A stretch of 64,000 bases of DNA, taken from the NCBI GenBank assembly GCA_038380795.1, contig CM076275.1, forward strand, positions 8,589,001 to 8,653,000, in the 5' to 3' direction. Below, piece after piece: positions 1 through 13,060 of the stretch. Under the pieces are notes generated by a model. The model searched no databases and was not told the DNA's origin. It saw only the letters and a list, made by a program, of their open reading frames with translations. The position numbers and the translations under genes are program-made. This DNA is from Pyrocephalus nanus. Lineage: Eukaryota > Chordata > Aves > Passeriformes > Tyrannidae. Numbering within the stretch: position 1 is the first letter of the stretch; each line of letters starts with the position of its first letter.

Positions 1-1874
1 AGTGGTTGAACTTGTGATAGAACATTTAATAGCAGGATGCTGTCAAAAAAAGGTTGAAATGAAGAGCCTAACTCACTTCAGGTTTAATTACCTGTGTAGG
101 GTGAAAACCAGGTATAGCTGAAGTCAGTGGGGGCAATTGCTGTTGATTTCAAGAAGGAAGGGATTCATCAGCTTGGCTTTTCCTCCTTCCAGTGCTTCCA
201 CCTCCATTCATTAAACAAACAACATTGTGGGGATAAAAATAGTGGCATTCTCCACTCCCAGAATCCTCAATCAGATTTTCATACCCAAGGTGTCTCTTTT
301 GGGAATGACACTTGTCAACACTCAGTCCTTGGTAATCTCACTCCTGGTAGCTCCATTGTCAAAAAAAGGCTTCTTCAAAGATACTCTGGCTCTGATTTCT
401 AAATTTATTTTAATCTTCTTAGTTTTAGTCAGTGCCTTTTAGTTAGTCAGGGAGTCTAATCAGATTTTCCAAACTGTTACTCTAGAGCCATCTCTGGGTG
501 GCTTTTTAGCAGCAGCATGCCTTTTATTATGTCTTAAATAGTAAATTCAAGACATCTGTACTTGGACTGCTAATTTTGTTCCCACTTTGAAAAAAAAAAC
601 CAACAACCCAAACCTAACAAATCAGACCCCTATGTGTCCCTCTGCAAGGAAACTATGCCAGGGGCAATATACCCAAATGGCTAAAAATGTATGGATTTGA
701 CAACAGATTACAAATTAAGTGCTACTATTTGGCAATGGGAGATTCATCTTTTCTAACTTCTTTGGGCCTGGAGGCTGTCAGAGGTGTGTATTCGTTTGGG
801 TATTTGTGAGTTCAGAGCATGTCCCACCATAGTTTGGTAGTGGGTACTCACTGGCTCAAGAAAAACCTCTTTAAAATAGAGCTGCTGGAGTCTTCAGACT
901 CAATCCAACAGTCAATTTTCCTGTGACAAGTTGGGGATCTGGCTCTGGTTTAACGCCTCAAAAGAGAACAGTCTTTCTTTCTAGAGACAATTGTAGCCTC
1001 TCATATTTTGCTATAGCACAACAAAAATGTTCCCTTTGTGACAGAAAAAAAAGAAATAATACATTCTCTGTAGGCTAGTTATGCAGACACAAGGAAAATC
1101 AGTACCTCAGAGAAAGAACTTTGCACAGAAGGCTTCCTTAGGGAAGGCTACTCCTTTCATTAGTAGGAAACGAATGGACAGGCAAAGCAGTGAAGTCCAG
1201 CTCCCTCTCCCTGGGGCAGGAACAGAAGACTCCAGGGTCAGGGCTTTTGTAGGAAATCCCTGATGGGATGAGAAAGGACAGAGAAAATAATCTCCATCTG
1301 TCAGAGATATGAAGCCTGCCATGGTCCAGGACCTGCTTCACAGCATGGCACCCCAGTGACCCTCAGAGCAGGCAGGAAGGTGCCAGGAGGAGACTCTAAT
1401 GACCCCACCAGTTGTGAAAATAAAAGCTGGCAGGCACGTTGAGCAGGTGTAAATCTATGCATTATATTCCTTGTGTGACAGGTTTTTTTCTTTCTTTATA
1501 GTAATTTCTGTGCTCCCTGTTGGTAGTTTATATGCCCCCGATACATCATTGTTTTGTTGAGCATTTTGCACTGTTCCCATTTAAACTGTGATCCAGGCAA
1601 GAATTATGAGTTGTTCCCAATGGAGAGTATAAATGTGGGGCTGGGAGAAAGGCAGTCACTTAACCAGCAAATGTCTGTGCCAGTTAAGAAAATTTTGCAG
1701 CATCGACTGTTCAGCTCATGTTGATGCTCTAAAAGAAACAGATGCACAAGACAGCACTATTTATTTTAAACCCATAAAAACAGTCTGTTCTTTTATTCTT
1801 TTTACAGAGCAGCTGGTTTTTCATGCAAGCAATTCCACACCCATAACATCTTGTTGTTTTGTTTTTTAATACAG
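1..1874. other. Non-coding unique sequence left of the 45-nt exon-like segment
   Basis: No gene, recognised repeat or RNA is visible here. Open frames are at most about 90 codons, occur on both strands and look like background. There are short A-tracts near 590 and 1046. The stretch from about 1100 to 1420 is somewhat richer in G and C but has no CpG clustering. The last 60 bases grade into a pyrimidine-rich tract that acts as the possible splice acceptor of the next feature. Confidence 0.6.
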
Positions 1875-1919
1875 GAGAGAAATATGTGACTAATTACGTG
1901 GACATCCATGGCTTCAGTG
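1875..1919 (+). CDS. Candidate 45-nt internal coding exon, gene not recognised
   Basis: The segment is bounded by a good splice acceptor and a good donor. The acceptor has a T-rich pyrimidine tract ending in TTTTTTAATACAG, with a possible branch-point A near 1845 (CATAAC), about 28 nt upstream. The donor reads GTG|GTGAGTG at 1920. The length, 45 nt, is a multiple of three. Only one frame is open: two bases complete a preceding codon, then EKYVTNYVDIHGFS, then one leftover base. This is a symmetric phase 1-1 exon, so including or skipping it would keep the frame. I do not recognise the peptide and assign no function. Chance pairs of splice-like sites are common, and a 45-nt open frame occurs by chance in about half of random frames. 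It is therefore a candidate only. If real, the surrounding tens of kilobases are introns of a plus-strand gene. Confidence 0.3.
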
Positions 1920-3519
1920 GTGAGTGTGTCTGTGTAAGAGAGGGGTTAAAGTTGATTGAAGAGGTCTCAGTTTGTCTTAAATATTTCTGTTTGCCAGAAC
2001 TCCAATGAATGTGACAACACTGTTCTTGCAAAAGTAAAGAATTTTGCTTTTGTTACTGCCCCTTCAATTCTCCCTTTCTGGTTACAACTGAGGCTTTCTG
2101 TTGACGGCCCAGTTTGTTCAAAATGCTACTTCTCCCCTGCCTGTTGTCTTGAGAAGGTTTCACTCTCCCATCTTTGAATGTTTCCACGAGAGTTAAATTC
2201 CTTAGTCTGAAGCTGCTGTACCAGCCTGACTGCAGCCTGTTTCCTTTGCGTTCTTATTTTCCCTTTCCGAGCAGTCTCTGCTTAAATGCTCTCCCTCTGT
2301 TTGATCGAGTGTCTCTATAAGACAAATTTAACTGCGAAACTTTCAGAAGTTCTGATCCAACATCTGTGGGGTTGCTGACCTGCTTAAAGCAAATGCTTTG
2401 CTCGGAATTGTCAGTTCTTGATCTACTGTATTTTCTTCTTTTTGACTGCATCTTAGAGCAGACCTGTGGGCACCTCTCTGTGCACTGCATTTATTTTCTG
2501 TTTCCACAGCAAACTAAGCCTGTTTGATACTCACAAAACAGCAACCATTACCCTAAGAGTGTCACAACACAACCTGCCAGTCAGAATTCAATGCAATGTC
2601 ATAAATAGAGAACGATTAGACTCAGGTGGCAGATAAAGGGGAAGAACAGGCTTATTCTGAAGCAATACGAACTGAAGCTTTGGTATGTGTTTTTCTGAAC
2701 CGTGACAGAAACATTCAGACACTCTGAAGGAGTGAAAAGCAACAAGGCTGCTATCAAGCAGAGTGCTTTTGGCATCCTCCATGGAGCTTTGACCCGTATT
2801 TAACAGACGAGGAACTACAAATCCCATAAAGCAAGTCAGAAGAAACAGAGCACTTTGTACCCCTGCCATCTCTTACAGTTGCTGTTAGGTGCTTCTTTCA
2901 GCAACATTTCATACTAAAGACACACAGAACTTCGTTAAAATTAGCATTTTATTTTAACCCACTGTGCTAAAAGCTGGTCATATGGAGTCAAGGTGTAATA
3001 CCTCTGATAGCTTACTCTTCACAGCCCATTTCAATTTGCAATTCTGCAATTTCTGAAATACCTTAAGGTGGGGGAAAGAAATAAAAATGAGCAGGAAACA
3101 ATGTTTTAATATCTTTATTGTTCACCATTTTCTCTTAAATTAGAAGAGAAGTAGAAAAGAATTTTACTTCATCTGTCCCTTAAAAAGGAAGCAACATGAA
3201 TTCTGCTATTCCAGCCATATAAATCACAGGTTCCCTTTCTCTCTCAGCCCTCTAAAAGGTACAGTAAAAAGAGCAGTTAATCAGAATCTTGTCCTGTATT
3301 GAATAAAACTTTTAAGAACCACACTCTGCCTTCATCTTCCTACCCAGCAATTTCCCCAGTGCTCTCTATACGTATCTGGAGCCACACAAAGCTTTGTTTA
3401 AGGGATAATTAACAACCTTGTGCAACCTTCCTTACATGATGCCAGGGAGATGATGCTGCAGTCACTCAGAGATAACTGGAGCAATAGCACAGTTGCCAGT
3501 ATGGCTCCTAGCAAGAAAA

Positions 3520-3544
3520 GAATAGAATAGCATAGGATAGAATA
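3520..3544. repeat. Imperfect GAATA pentanucleotide microsatellite, 5 units
   Basis: Five consecutive 5-bp units read GAATA, GAATA, GCATA, GGATA and GAATA. Similar A/T-rich pentamers are common in bird genomes, often beside CR1 tails, but no CR1 body is visible on either side here. It is a short degenerate microsatellite. Confidence 0.7.
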
Positions 3545-5239
3545 CTTACTCCTAATTTCTTTCAGTTTCCTTTAGAAAACAGAAAGCAACAAAATTCAAA
3601 AGAATGAACCAGAAAGGGGCAACACAGATGTTAGTGTCAGTCAGCAGAGGCAGCAAACCATCTCCCTTAAAAGATAAAGAGAGTCCTTGTATTTTAGAAA
3701 TGTAGGAATCTGTCTTCTCTTGATCCTCTTTTTGCCAGCACTGCCTGATCCTGAAATGCACAACAATATTAATACCAAAAAAAGTTCTATGATTCACCTG
3801 AATTTAGAGTTTTAAGCCATACAAGACTGTAGAGTCACAGCCACACAAGACTAGATCCCTATTTTCTTCAGTCCTCACATGCACTTGTGTACACAAACCA
3901 CACAACACTCTCAGTCTTCTAAGAAAATGAAAAGAACCTTTCACTGAGACATCTCAGAGATTGAAAATCCACAATTTTCCCTGCAAGGGATGAATGCTAA
4001 AAATTATGTTGAAGAGGGTTTTTTTCTCCCATCTTTGATGTCTTCTTGACCACTGTCACCTCTTGATCAATGACATTGTCAGAGCACGGTTGTCAGTGCC
4101 GGTCTCTGGCTCTGTGACAGGTAACAGCGGTATCCATCCTCTTGAGAGGTTTAACACAGCGGAAACTGAAAAGGCTTATGTGGACAAGTTTGACAAAATT
4201 GCTGTTTTCTACCTGAATTACCTGCCACTCACTGAGGATCCAGTGTGTCCTGTCAGTGTGCCACTCTTATGCCATGCAGAGAAATATTCTGATTTACGGT
4301 GGTTATGCTGGACCTCAGCTTCCATTAAAACAGAGCTGGGAAGTGGGGTACCACACATTTCTCTTGCACTCCACGCCCACCCATAATGGAAGAGGACAGC
4401 AAGGGAAAGGGATCTTGAAATAAGACTCGGTGACTGTGAAACTACAGACTCTTGCTTAAGATAACAGGTGACTGTGTAGCATCTCAACAAAACGTTAAGC
4501 TGGGAGATTATGTTATATTTTATGCATGTCAAGCACTGGAAGTGGAAAAAACCAGAAACCCTCTTCACACTGGAAAATAAAATAATCTTTCAGTAGAACT
4601 CTAAATTGTCCTAATTTTTTAACATCTCAATGGAAAACTTAATCAAGAGACAAAGAAGCAAAGACAATATTCTAAAGTAATTAGATACATTTAGAAAATA
4701 TTATTGTGATCAAAGTTTTAGTTACTAGAGTCTACATCAACACTAGCATGTCCACTGAATACCATGTGAAGAACACTGCAGACTTTCATCTCCATCAAAT
4801 CCCACAACAAACATATGAACTTGGGAATGAATGGGAGGAAAATGAAATTGTAGTGGCAGACACAGTTTGATGAAATGGCAGGCTCAATATCAGTGCATTC
4901 AAAAGACAGAAAATCTCCTCTGGAGCCAAAGGCTACAATTGTTCCTCCGAGGGGGAGCTTAATTTTCTTGCCCTCCTTTGCTTAATTTCCCAAGGATTGC
5001 CCAGAGTTAGTTAGTGCTGACCTTGAGTGCTGCTTGATTTTATCTTCTTTGAGCTGCTCCTGGTAGCAGTTTAAATCTCATTTGCTGCCAAACCTCTCTG
5101 ACCTTGAGTCAATTCATGTCAAAAAGCTAATAAACAAATACATTTCATCTAGATTCGTGTTTGTAAAACGTTTTTTTAAAAAAATTACAATATTAGAGAC
5201 ATAACAATAATGATGTTTTATGGAACCCTATAATTTTTA

Positions 5240-5251
5240 TAATTATAATTA
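5240..5251. other. Self-complementary homeodomain-type AT palindrome
   Basis: TAATTATAATTA is its own reverse complement and contains overlapping TAATTA homeodomain core sites. It lies in a very AT-rich patch (about 5170-5255). Such motifs can bind homeodomain dimers, but they also arise by chance in AT-rich DNA, so no regulatory role is claimed. Confidence 0.3.
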
Positions 5252-8200
5252 TCTTAGAAGAGCTTGTCTAGAAGATGAGTGAAGTTTATACTCCTGAAAT
5301 TCTCCCAGTGACAGTATAATAAACTGTCAAGCCCATGCTGTGTGTTTCTAGTTAACAAAGGTTATCCATCCCTATAGATCTTAATGTTTGACTATTAGCC
5401 CAGTCACTAGTACAAACTACAAGCAAAGGCATTGTTGAAATCTTTTAATTTTTAATAGGATAGGAACAAAATCCCAAGTTCAAACACCTCATGTTATTTG
5501 GCTTGTTAGAAATTTGGGGATAGGCAATGTACAGATGTAAGTTCTGCAAATATTTAATGAAAATCTGTCTGAAAATCCTGAATGCAAATGAAAACTTTGG
5601 ACCTCCCATGACTCCTGTAATGTGGTTCTCTCTTCCATCTAACATACAATTTCTGTCATCAAGACATTTGTGAGTTCTGCAAAAAATTTCAGCCCTAGGA
5701 ATAGTAGTATTCAGACATATTACTGGTATTAAAAATTCTAACAATAATGTTACTTCAGAAACTTGAAAAAATTAATGTCTTCTCAAAATGTACATTTGAA
5801 ATAATCTGACTCCTTCTTAATAGATTTTTTTGTTGTTGAAATCATAGGTTTTAACAGCAACTCACAATAGAAGGTACATGTTGAAATGTCTTCTTGATAT
5901 CTGTTGTGTCAGAGAATTTTGAAAACTCATATCATTACAGTTTCTTTACAAGTTTATTTAACAGGATTTTAAACTTAAAAGCTGTGATAAATCTTAAATT
6001 GCTACATGTCACATTAATAGCATACAAAGAAGAGTGAAGTATAGTGCCAAGTTAGGTATTTATGCATGTATTGCTATCAACATATAGAACAGCTACTGAA
6101 AGATTCAATTTCTTTTTTGTTGTTTTGTTTAAATAATTAATGTTAATTTTTACTTAACATGATGTAGTGATCCTTTCTCGATTAAACTGTCTTCTGTTTG
6201 TAACACGTGCAGCCTGCTTCAGGGGTGTTCATACTTTCTGTTTGCAGATCAGAGATCAGTGATAGGAACTTGAAATTCCTTGGAAGGTGAATGAGGAGAC
6301 AGAAATAAGTGCAGGGACATGCAAAGCAGCAGCAGGGATACCTGAAGTGTCAGAACTGGTTCAGTCTCCTTGTCCTTCTACCACAGACCACTCACAAAGA
6401 AGGTCTTGAGCAGATGGTTCAAATTTCTCAGATAAACCAGCAACAGTTTTGCCCTACCTTGTAGTGTTTTTTTCTCTAGCTGTGCCCCACACAAAGACAT
6501 GCAGATTTAAATACTGCTTTATGTCTATGGCACAGTATCCATTTTGCCACTGCTTCTGTAAGCCATTTCATATTGAAGTAAAGTCACTTTTAGTCTGGAA
6601 TCTACAACTTGCACTTCATATAGTCCCGGGACTACATGATTTAATATCTATGTTTACCTGTATTAAAAGGAACAATTAAATGAAAACCTATTCACATACT
6701 AGCTAGAATTGCTGATTATATATAGTTCTACAGTATTTCACTGTCCTAAATCACAGTCAGATCATCTTGGAAATTAGATGATTTTGCATTCCAAGACAAA
6801 TTGTGTGTGTAATTTATGAGATACACAAAGACATGTATAGCCATGTATGGAGAGAGACAGACTGAGTATTTTCTCAAGATGCAGAAGTGGCTCTTCTCTC
6901 TCTCTCCTTGTGATACCAAGAAGTTTTCTTTCTGTGACTTTGACCTTTGAAAGACAAAAAAGGAAATGTGTAATTATTGCCACTTATTTCTGTGATGTTC
7001 CCTATTATGCAATTACTAAAGACAACCCACAATGTTCTTTGCAGTGGTACTGTGAAGTTTCACCTTTCAACGTGGCCATGGATGGAAGGAAAGGCATGCA
7101 AAGCAGTTTAAGAGCTGCCTCCTATTTCTTTGTAACCTGAGCACTGTACATTGATAAATCCCAGATACAGCAGCTCTCGGACCATTAAACTTTTTCCTAC
7201 CAAATTTCACATGAGAAACTCTGGTCCTCAGACCCTTGTAGGTAACATTTTCACAACTAGGCAGCATTATCAGAGGTCCCAAGCAGTCTCTGGTCCTCCT
7301 TGCAAGAAGACTGGTTCTATAAACGTGGCACAATTCTTCATGGCCTTTAGTTGTGAAGTATGAAGAGTCCGTAATTGGTGACATTATACACATTATCCCT
7401 TGTGCTCTGCTGGATGTTCCCTAGTTTCTCATCAGCACCTTCTTTATTCCCTCCTGTGAACTGTTTGCTGGATATTTCTGAAAAAACATTATAAAACTTT
7501 CTGGCTGTTCAAGGTTACCCTTTTTTGTCAGTTTTATTTCAGGTGTGGAGGCTGTTTTTGTAACACTATGGGAACAGCAGTTAACATGGATACACGTTAA
7601 AATTTTCTGCCTTTTAACACTTCTATGAAGTAATCCTTTTTTTCAGTTTAAGGTAACTAAAGGAAGAAATGATATATAAAGGAGTGAATGCTTATCTTCT
7701 TACAAAGTATCATTACCTTCAGCAGCAGACACCTGTTCAACTATTGTCCCTTCAAAAGATGAAGCACAAAGGTTTCATCAGCAATTGAATCCGGCTTTCA
7801 TTGCTGTTGATGCAAATTGAAATTAATTATTTTGCAAATTTCCAATTATCTAAAAAAATTTGCATAGATCTTTGTGCCTATATTGTAAAAAGGTATCTGC
7901 CCTTAAAGACAAACCTGGCAAATGTATGCACTGGCAGGGAAACAGAAAGCTAAAATCAGGTAGGCAATGTGTTTTGCTATTCTTTCCTACATCCATAAAA
8001 GTTATTTTAGGGGGCTGAGGTACAACTGTTTCTTGAAGCGCCCCAGGTTTCAGGGAACCCAAAGGTGATTTAAAGCCATGTGTGTTTGTATTTGATCCCA
8101 CTGCAAAGCAAAACACTGATCTGAACTGACAATCCCAAACTCACTGGTGGAGACAGATGTATTGCAGAGGAGGAAGGCAAATTCCAAGGCGTACAGCATG

Positions 8201-9066
8201 TGGCATCTGAACTCATTCCCATCTCTCTTTACTACCAGCTTTGCCACAGCCATGAGGACTTAATTTCTTAGGAGGCAGCCAATATCTAAGAGTGGATAGT
8301 AAAAACTGGTATACAAAGTTGGAGAGCAGAATTTGTGAGAAGGCAACAATCCCATTGCTAGATCTTTCAGATTTCCCCTATATTTATATTCTTTTAATAT
8401 ACTCAGGGGGACAGAATTGACTATCTGAAGTGAGAAGAAATATTTCAAGCTGAGACCTCAAGCCATCACTGGCTCTTTTTTGGGAAACGGGTCTTATGCC
8501 CTCTAAAAAATTTGCCCGAGGCCAAAATTTCAGCTACTGTTCAACAGTTGTTTCTTCAGGGAGATAAGTGTGGTGACAACTTATCCCTAAAAGAAAGCTC
8601 TCACTGAAATAACTGAGAACTCACAAGACTCACTATGAACAGTACTTATAAACAAGAAACATGAAAAACCTAAAAAGTAACATTTTAAAGGTCAACAAAA
8701 AACTCCACAATTCACAGGTGTCCATGGGAGTCTGGGTGTGCATGATCTGTGATTGCCCAAAACACCGAGATATAGAGTGAAGAAATGATGAAAAACTCCT
8801 AAATACAGAAAGAAATAATGAGCTAACAGAACTGTTGTAGGCAGCCACCAGTTTTCCCAAATCTAGCTTGCTGTAATCCTCTCACCCACAGTTCAAAAGC
8901 AGCTGGATGTCTTTTTAGAAAAAAACTGCATAGATTTTAAACCAGGACAGGGAAAGGCAACACTAGAAAAATCTTTTCCTATTAGCCCTGTGGGAAAGGG
9001 ATCCTACAGCTGACCTACATTTGCTCAGAAGCCACTGCAAGGAAAAGCTTTTGAAAATGGAAATAT

Positions 9067-9120
9067 TCCTTTTTTTTATCCGCCTCTCCCTCCTTCTCCT
9101 GCCCCCTCCTTGCTCCCCAG
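9067..9120 (+). other. Long polypyrimidine tract ending in CAG (acceptor-like)
   Basis: About 50 nearly uninterrupted pyrimidines (T8, then C/T-rich) end in CTCCCCAG at 9120. By itself this would be an excellent splice acceptor. However, two of the three downstream frames close within a few codons, the third closes after 22 codons, and no good donor follows. It is more likely a simple pyrimidine-rich tract or an acceptor decoy than an exon boundary. A homopyrimidine tract of this length could also form triplex DNA. Confidence 0.4.
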
Positions 9121-10400
9121 GTTGACCATGTGTTCTCCTGCTAAAGAAGCCCCTTCAACAGCCATGTCTGCCTGCACTAACAGACTGTGAAAGATTTAGT
9201 CCAAACTTCTGCTCTGATCATGTCACGCCAGCTCTCTCCTGGTGCAAGGGGGCACAGACCAAGTAAGACAGATGCTTCAATCTTCCAAATGGTTGTCACT
9301 TCCCATGACTGTCACTTTGCAGAATTGTGACTTTCTAATATAGCAAACCCTGTGGGGAGCGGAAAAAATAACTCGCTCATCTCACTCCTGGCCAGTTTGT
9401 GTCTTTTTAACTCTCTCTCCATGAATAGGATCAAGCAGATGATAATTGAACAAGGGGCAGTGATTGTGCTGCCACAGGAGAGTGAGCACAATGGGTCTCA
9501 AGTTCTTACTCAGCTGATCTGTGATGTAGGTGCTGTCCCAGTTCTGCCATCAAGGAGCACAGTCAACAAAAAGCACTCGTGGGAAGGTGGGGTAGCTCTG
9601 GAGGGACAGCCGTGAGTCCCACGAGCGATACTATGAGCACAGTTCCTCCCTTTGTGTTTACCTACGTACCTGGAAGGACATTTCTTTGTTGGGTCTTTGC
9701 CTTGTTTAACACGAGCCGAATTTCAGTGTCTGCCAGTGGAGATGGAGGGTGTGCGGCTCTGGGTACACGCACGCACACACATGACGAGGCATTTCCTTGG
9801 CAACAGAAATGCCATAAAAGCTATCTGAAGAATTCCTTAGGGCTGTGCAACAAATAGAAACATTAACATGCTGAGACCTAAATATAGCTGCGTTTTAGTG
9901 CTGTTCATCCAAGTCTTTACTTAGCTTCGGCTTGTATCTGAAACAGACGCAGTCAACAAGACATACAAGGATGTTTTCAATATTTTACAGTGTTTTGCTT
10001 TTAAATAGTGCAAGAGTAGAGATGGGGTTACAGATGGCACCAGCCTGCACTTTGCTGCAGAATTACAACCTTTCCTGACTTTGCTGTGAAGGTGCCCTTG
10101 ATTATCCACAGAAGGCTCCTCACTCCTGTGAGCAGCACAGGTTGAGCCAATGCAGGGAACAGCTGAGTTCTGCTCACCAGCCTCAAGAGCGGTGAGAAAT
10201 CAGTTTTGACACTGCTAACACTGAGGTATGAAAAGAATGTATGTGTGTATGCAAAGAGGCTTTGGCTGAGAGTAGTTCATGGTTTTCTCACTGCAGGGAC
10301 GTAGGATTATAGCTGACACTTCCTTCACTTAGCTTTGGAGTTCAAATACTTGTTTAGCCATTTTTGTCTAGTGATGCTGCAAATATAGCATCTGGATTAC

Positions 10401-10418
10401 AAAAAAAAAAAAAAAAAA
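10401..10418. repeat. A18 mononucleotide tract
   Basis: Eighteen consecutive A residues. The flanks show no clear element whose 3' tail this could be, so it is listed as a simple mononucleotide repeat, probably variable in length between individuals. Confidence 0.85.
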
Positions 10419-12549
10419 TGCTTGGACTGCAAAACAAAAGGGCAGACAAATAACATTCAGTGACTCACAAAATGGCCAAAAGATTGACGTAGGCTCCTTG
10501 GCCTAAAATTGGATCTAGGCTCACTTAAATATTTTTTGAACTAAAATAAAAACGATCAGAGATTGGTGCACATTACAGATCTCTACTAAACCTAAAACCC
10601 TTATCAGCTTTCCTTCATTTCTTCTGTATATGGGTTTGATATAGGCCTATCACTTCTATATCAGATTGTCCCTCCCAAGCCAAGCCACTGGGCTGGAAAA
10701 ACAAAGGCTGGATTTTGTCCCTGGTGCTGTTCCCTGTCTCCTCTGAGAGCCAGCCTTCCCACCTGTAAAACTGCAGCAGTGAAACTCATCCTGGAGAAGC
10801 ACATGAAAGGCTGCAAATCAGAAATGTTTTATGTGAATTAGTGTTATTTAAAAATGGTGAAGCTTATATTAAATGACCAGCCTACAGTTACTTGTGCAGG
10901 CTCTTTCCCATTGATTTCACTGTGTAATTCAAGGGAAGGAGGATGAAGGCAGTAGAATCAGCAGGAAGATTTGTTTAGTACAAAATTCCTGTGACCATCC
11001 TCTGTAATGACTAGTGCACTGTATTCAGCAGGGAGGCAAGGAAGGATGTGACCTGAAAGCCAATCTATAATGAAAGTTTTGATAATAAATAAATGTGTTA
11101 GAGGTCAGTGTTTGGACATGGGAATTTTACAGAACAACCCTCAGAGAACAGACTCTATAACTCTATCATAATAAAATATGACAAAGTTTTCCTCAACAGC
11201 AAAACCATTTCACATGTCTAATGAGGAAACTGATAACTGTTAGGGGTTATGTTTAAAAGCTCGGAGGAACCTGTGCTAATGGCACGTCTGAAAGAAATTC
11301 TCCAGACAAATGTGGCCAAAGTAGCTTTCAATGAAAACAAATATACACAGAAGTCTGAAGTCATGGGAAGGCTAGGATGGAAAATAAGATCTAGTCCTGA
11401 TGGTCTTCAGCCACCTTGGAGACTGAAAAATGTCAGATACTGTCCTAAGGAGGCATGGACCTCTTTGGAAATGTCTCAGGTATAGCAAGCTATGTAAAAT
11501 CCATATATACTTTTCCTGATAATTTTTTAGTGAAACCTTTCAGAATATACAAAGCCTTCCCAAATGCACAGAAGAGAGCATGTGATCCAAAAAGCAGCTC
11601 AAACCCCCCTCACTCTGAAGCAAAATCCCAAGCATATTCTCCTCATCTCTAAAAGAACTTTTTCTCCCGTAGTCTTATAAGGAGACAGGGATTGATGTTC
11701 CTTCAGTGATTCGTGTTAGAAATGTTTTGAAAAAAAGCATACAGCTAAATTGACTTGAAATTTCAGTGGGAACTTGAACCTTTTGTGATATGAGATAATT
11801 CCTTTAATTGTGTTTGCCTGAAGCCTTACATGTGTTAGAAGTTCAGTGCGAATCACTGAGTAACAAAAGACTTTCAGAGACTGCAAAGAAAAAAGTCTAT
11901 AATCAACCAGCTCTGCTTTAGCTGCTTTTCCCTTTGCTGCCTTTAATACTAAAGATCAGATATTCCCAGAAGTCCCTAAAGCAAATCTCCTTTTCTAGAA
12001 AGTACTTAAGCAACTGCATTCTTGAGCACAGATGGAGCAACCACCTATAAAAGCCATCCTGAACTGGAGCCACAAGGTCCCCAAACTCCCAGTCACAGCA
12101 GACCTGTCTCTGGCAGGTGCTTGTACACAGCACAGCTCTTGCCCAAACACGATGCTGTGGGGACATAAAGCTTTCCAAGGGTTATGAGCTTGGAATCTGC
12201 AGTATTGAAGTGTCTGTTCAATGTACAAGACTGAGCCAGCTGGGCCCAGCTCAGGGCTTGCTGAACCATGGTCTGTGGCACTGTACTGAGCTGGTTAAAG
12301 TGTCTCCAGACCCAGAAGGTCCCACCACACATGTACGTGTAAGTATAGGCTGTGTAGAGACAGAGTGAAAGGGTACAGATTTACAGATGCTGCAGGCAGG
12401 GGTTGGCAAAGCTGTCTGCTCACACTTGATTTCACATGCTCTGATTCTGATTTATGGCACTTGAGCTGGAGGTGAGGCCCCAGACACAAGAGCATCCTAC
12501 TGACTTCAGCTCTCAGTAAACACAGTAGGTGATGTGCAAACCAGGATTG

Positions 12550-12585
12550 AAAGCCTGAGCAAAGATCAAAGCCTGAGCAAGAAAG
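12550..12585. repeat. 18-bp tandem duplication
   Basis: The unit AAAGCCTGAGCAAAGATC (12550-12567) is followed directly by a second copy starting AAAGCCTGAGCAA (12568-12585). The second copy diverges in its last few bases. This looks like a local replication-slippage duplication in unique sequence. Confidence 0.8.
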
Positions 12586-12839
12586 AATAACAGAAATGAT
12601 AGAAGAAGTCGTAAAAATATATGTGTCATAATAAAAGCAAAGAGCCACTAACTCGCAGGGTAAATGAAGTCTCATTCCAGAACTCAGGGCTGTCAGAGTT
12701 GCACTCAGGCTGTGCTGAGTTCCCAAAATCTAGAGGTATGGAATGCTATCTTAGCATTATCCTTGACTCATTTAGGACTGGAGATACCCATAATTGTTAC
12801 TATATGAGTAAGCAAATATTAAGTGAATATAAATGAAAC

Positions 12840-13060
12840 AGTCTACCATAATTTGTCTTAATTATTCAGAGAGAAGTCTAGCATGAGGATAAATAGCTTT
12901 AAAATTGCTACATAATTTGACTCCCCATATAATTGCTCATGTAATTTGTGTTAATTGCATGTCAAGTACAGGTTTTCAAATATTAATCAATGCTTATTTA
13001 TATTATTAATTAACATTCTTACATTAAATTTAAATAATCTCACAATGGCGCAGTTACCAA
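12840..13060. promoter_or_regulatory. AT-rich block with dense homeodomain/POU-type words (possible conserved non-coding element)
   Basis: The block contains TTAATTGCAT (12951-12960), several TAAT/ATTA cores, ATTAATTAAC and a CpG near its right end. This composition resembles vertebrate developmental enhancers, but AT-rich neutral DNA produces the same words. No conservation can be judged from one sequence, so this is only a place to look. Confidence 0.15.

Larger units (their letters stand above)
1920..9066. other. Non-coding unique sequence
   Basis: No gene or recognised transposon is seen. Small features include a GAATA pentanucleotide repeat near 3520, an AT-rich patch with a self-complementary TAATTATAATTA (5240-5251) and a (TC)6 run at 6895-6906. 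The 107-codon frame at 4063-4386 is unrecognised and is treated as background. This looks like intronic or intergenic DNA. Confidence 0.55.

Noticed and set aside
4063..4386. 107-codon plus-strand frame with an internal CAG|GTAACA site
   Set aside because: Partly covered by a minus-strand 116-codon frame; no similarity recognised and the splice sites are mediocre.
12295..12726. 143-codon minus-strand open frame, longest in the window
   Set aside because: No recognisable domain, overlapping frames on the other strand, and a length within what 64 kb of random sequence gives.
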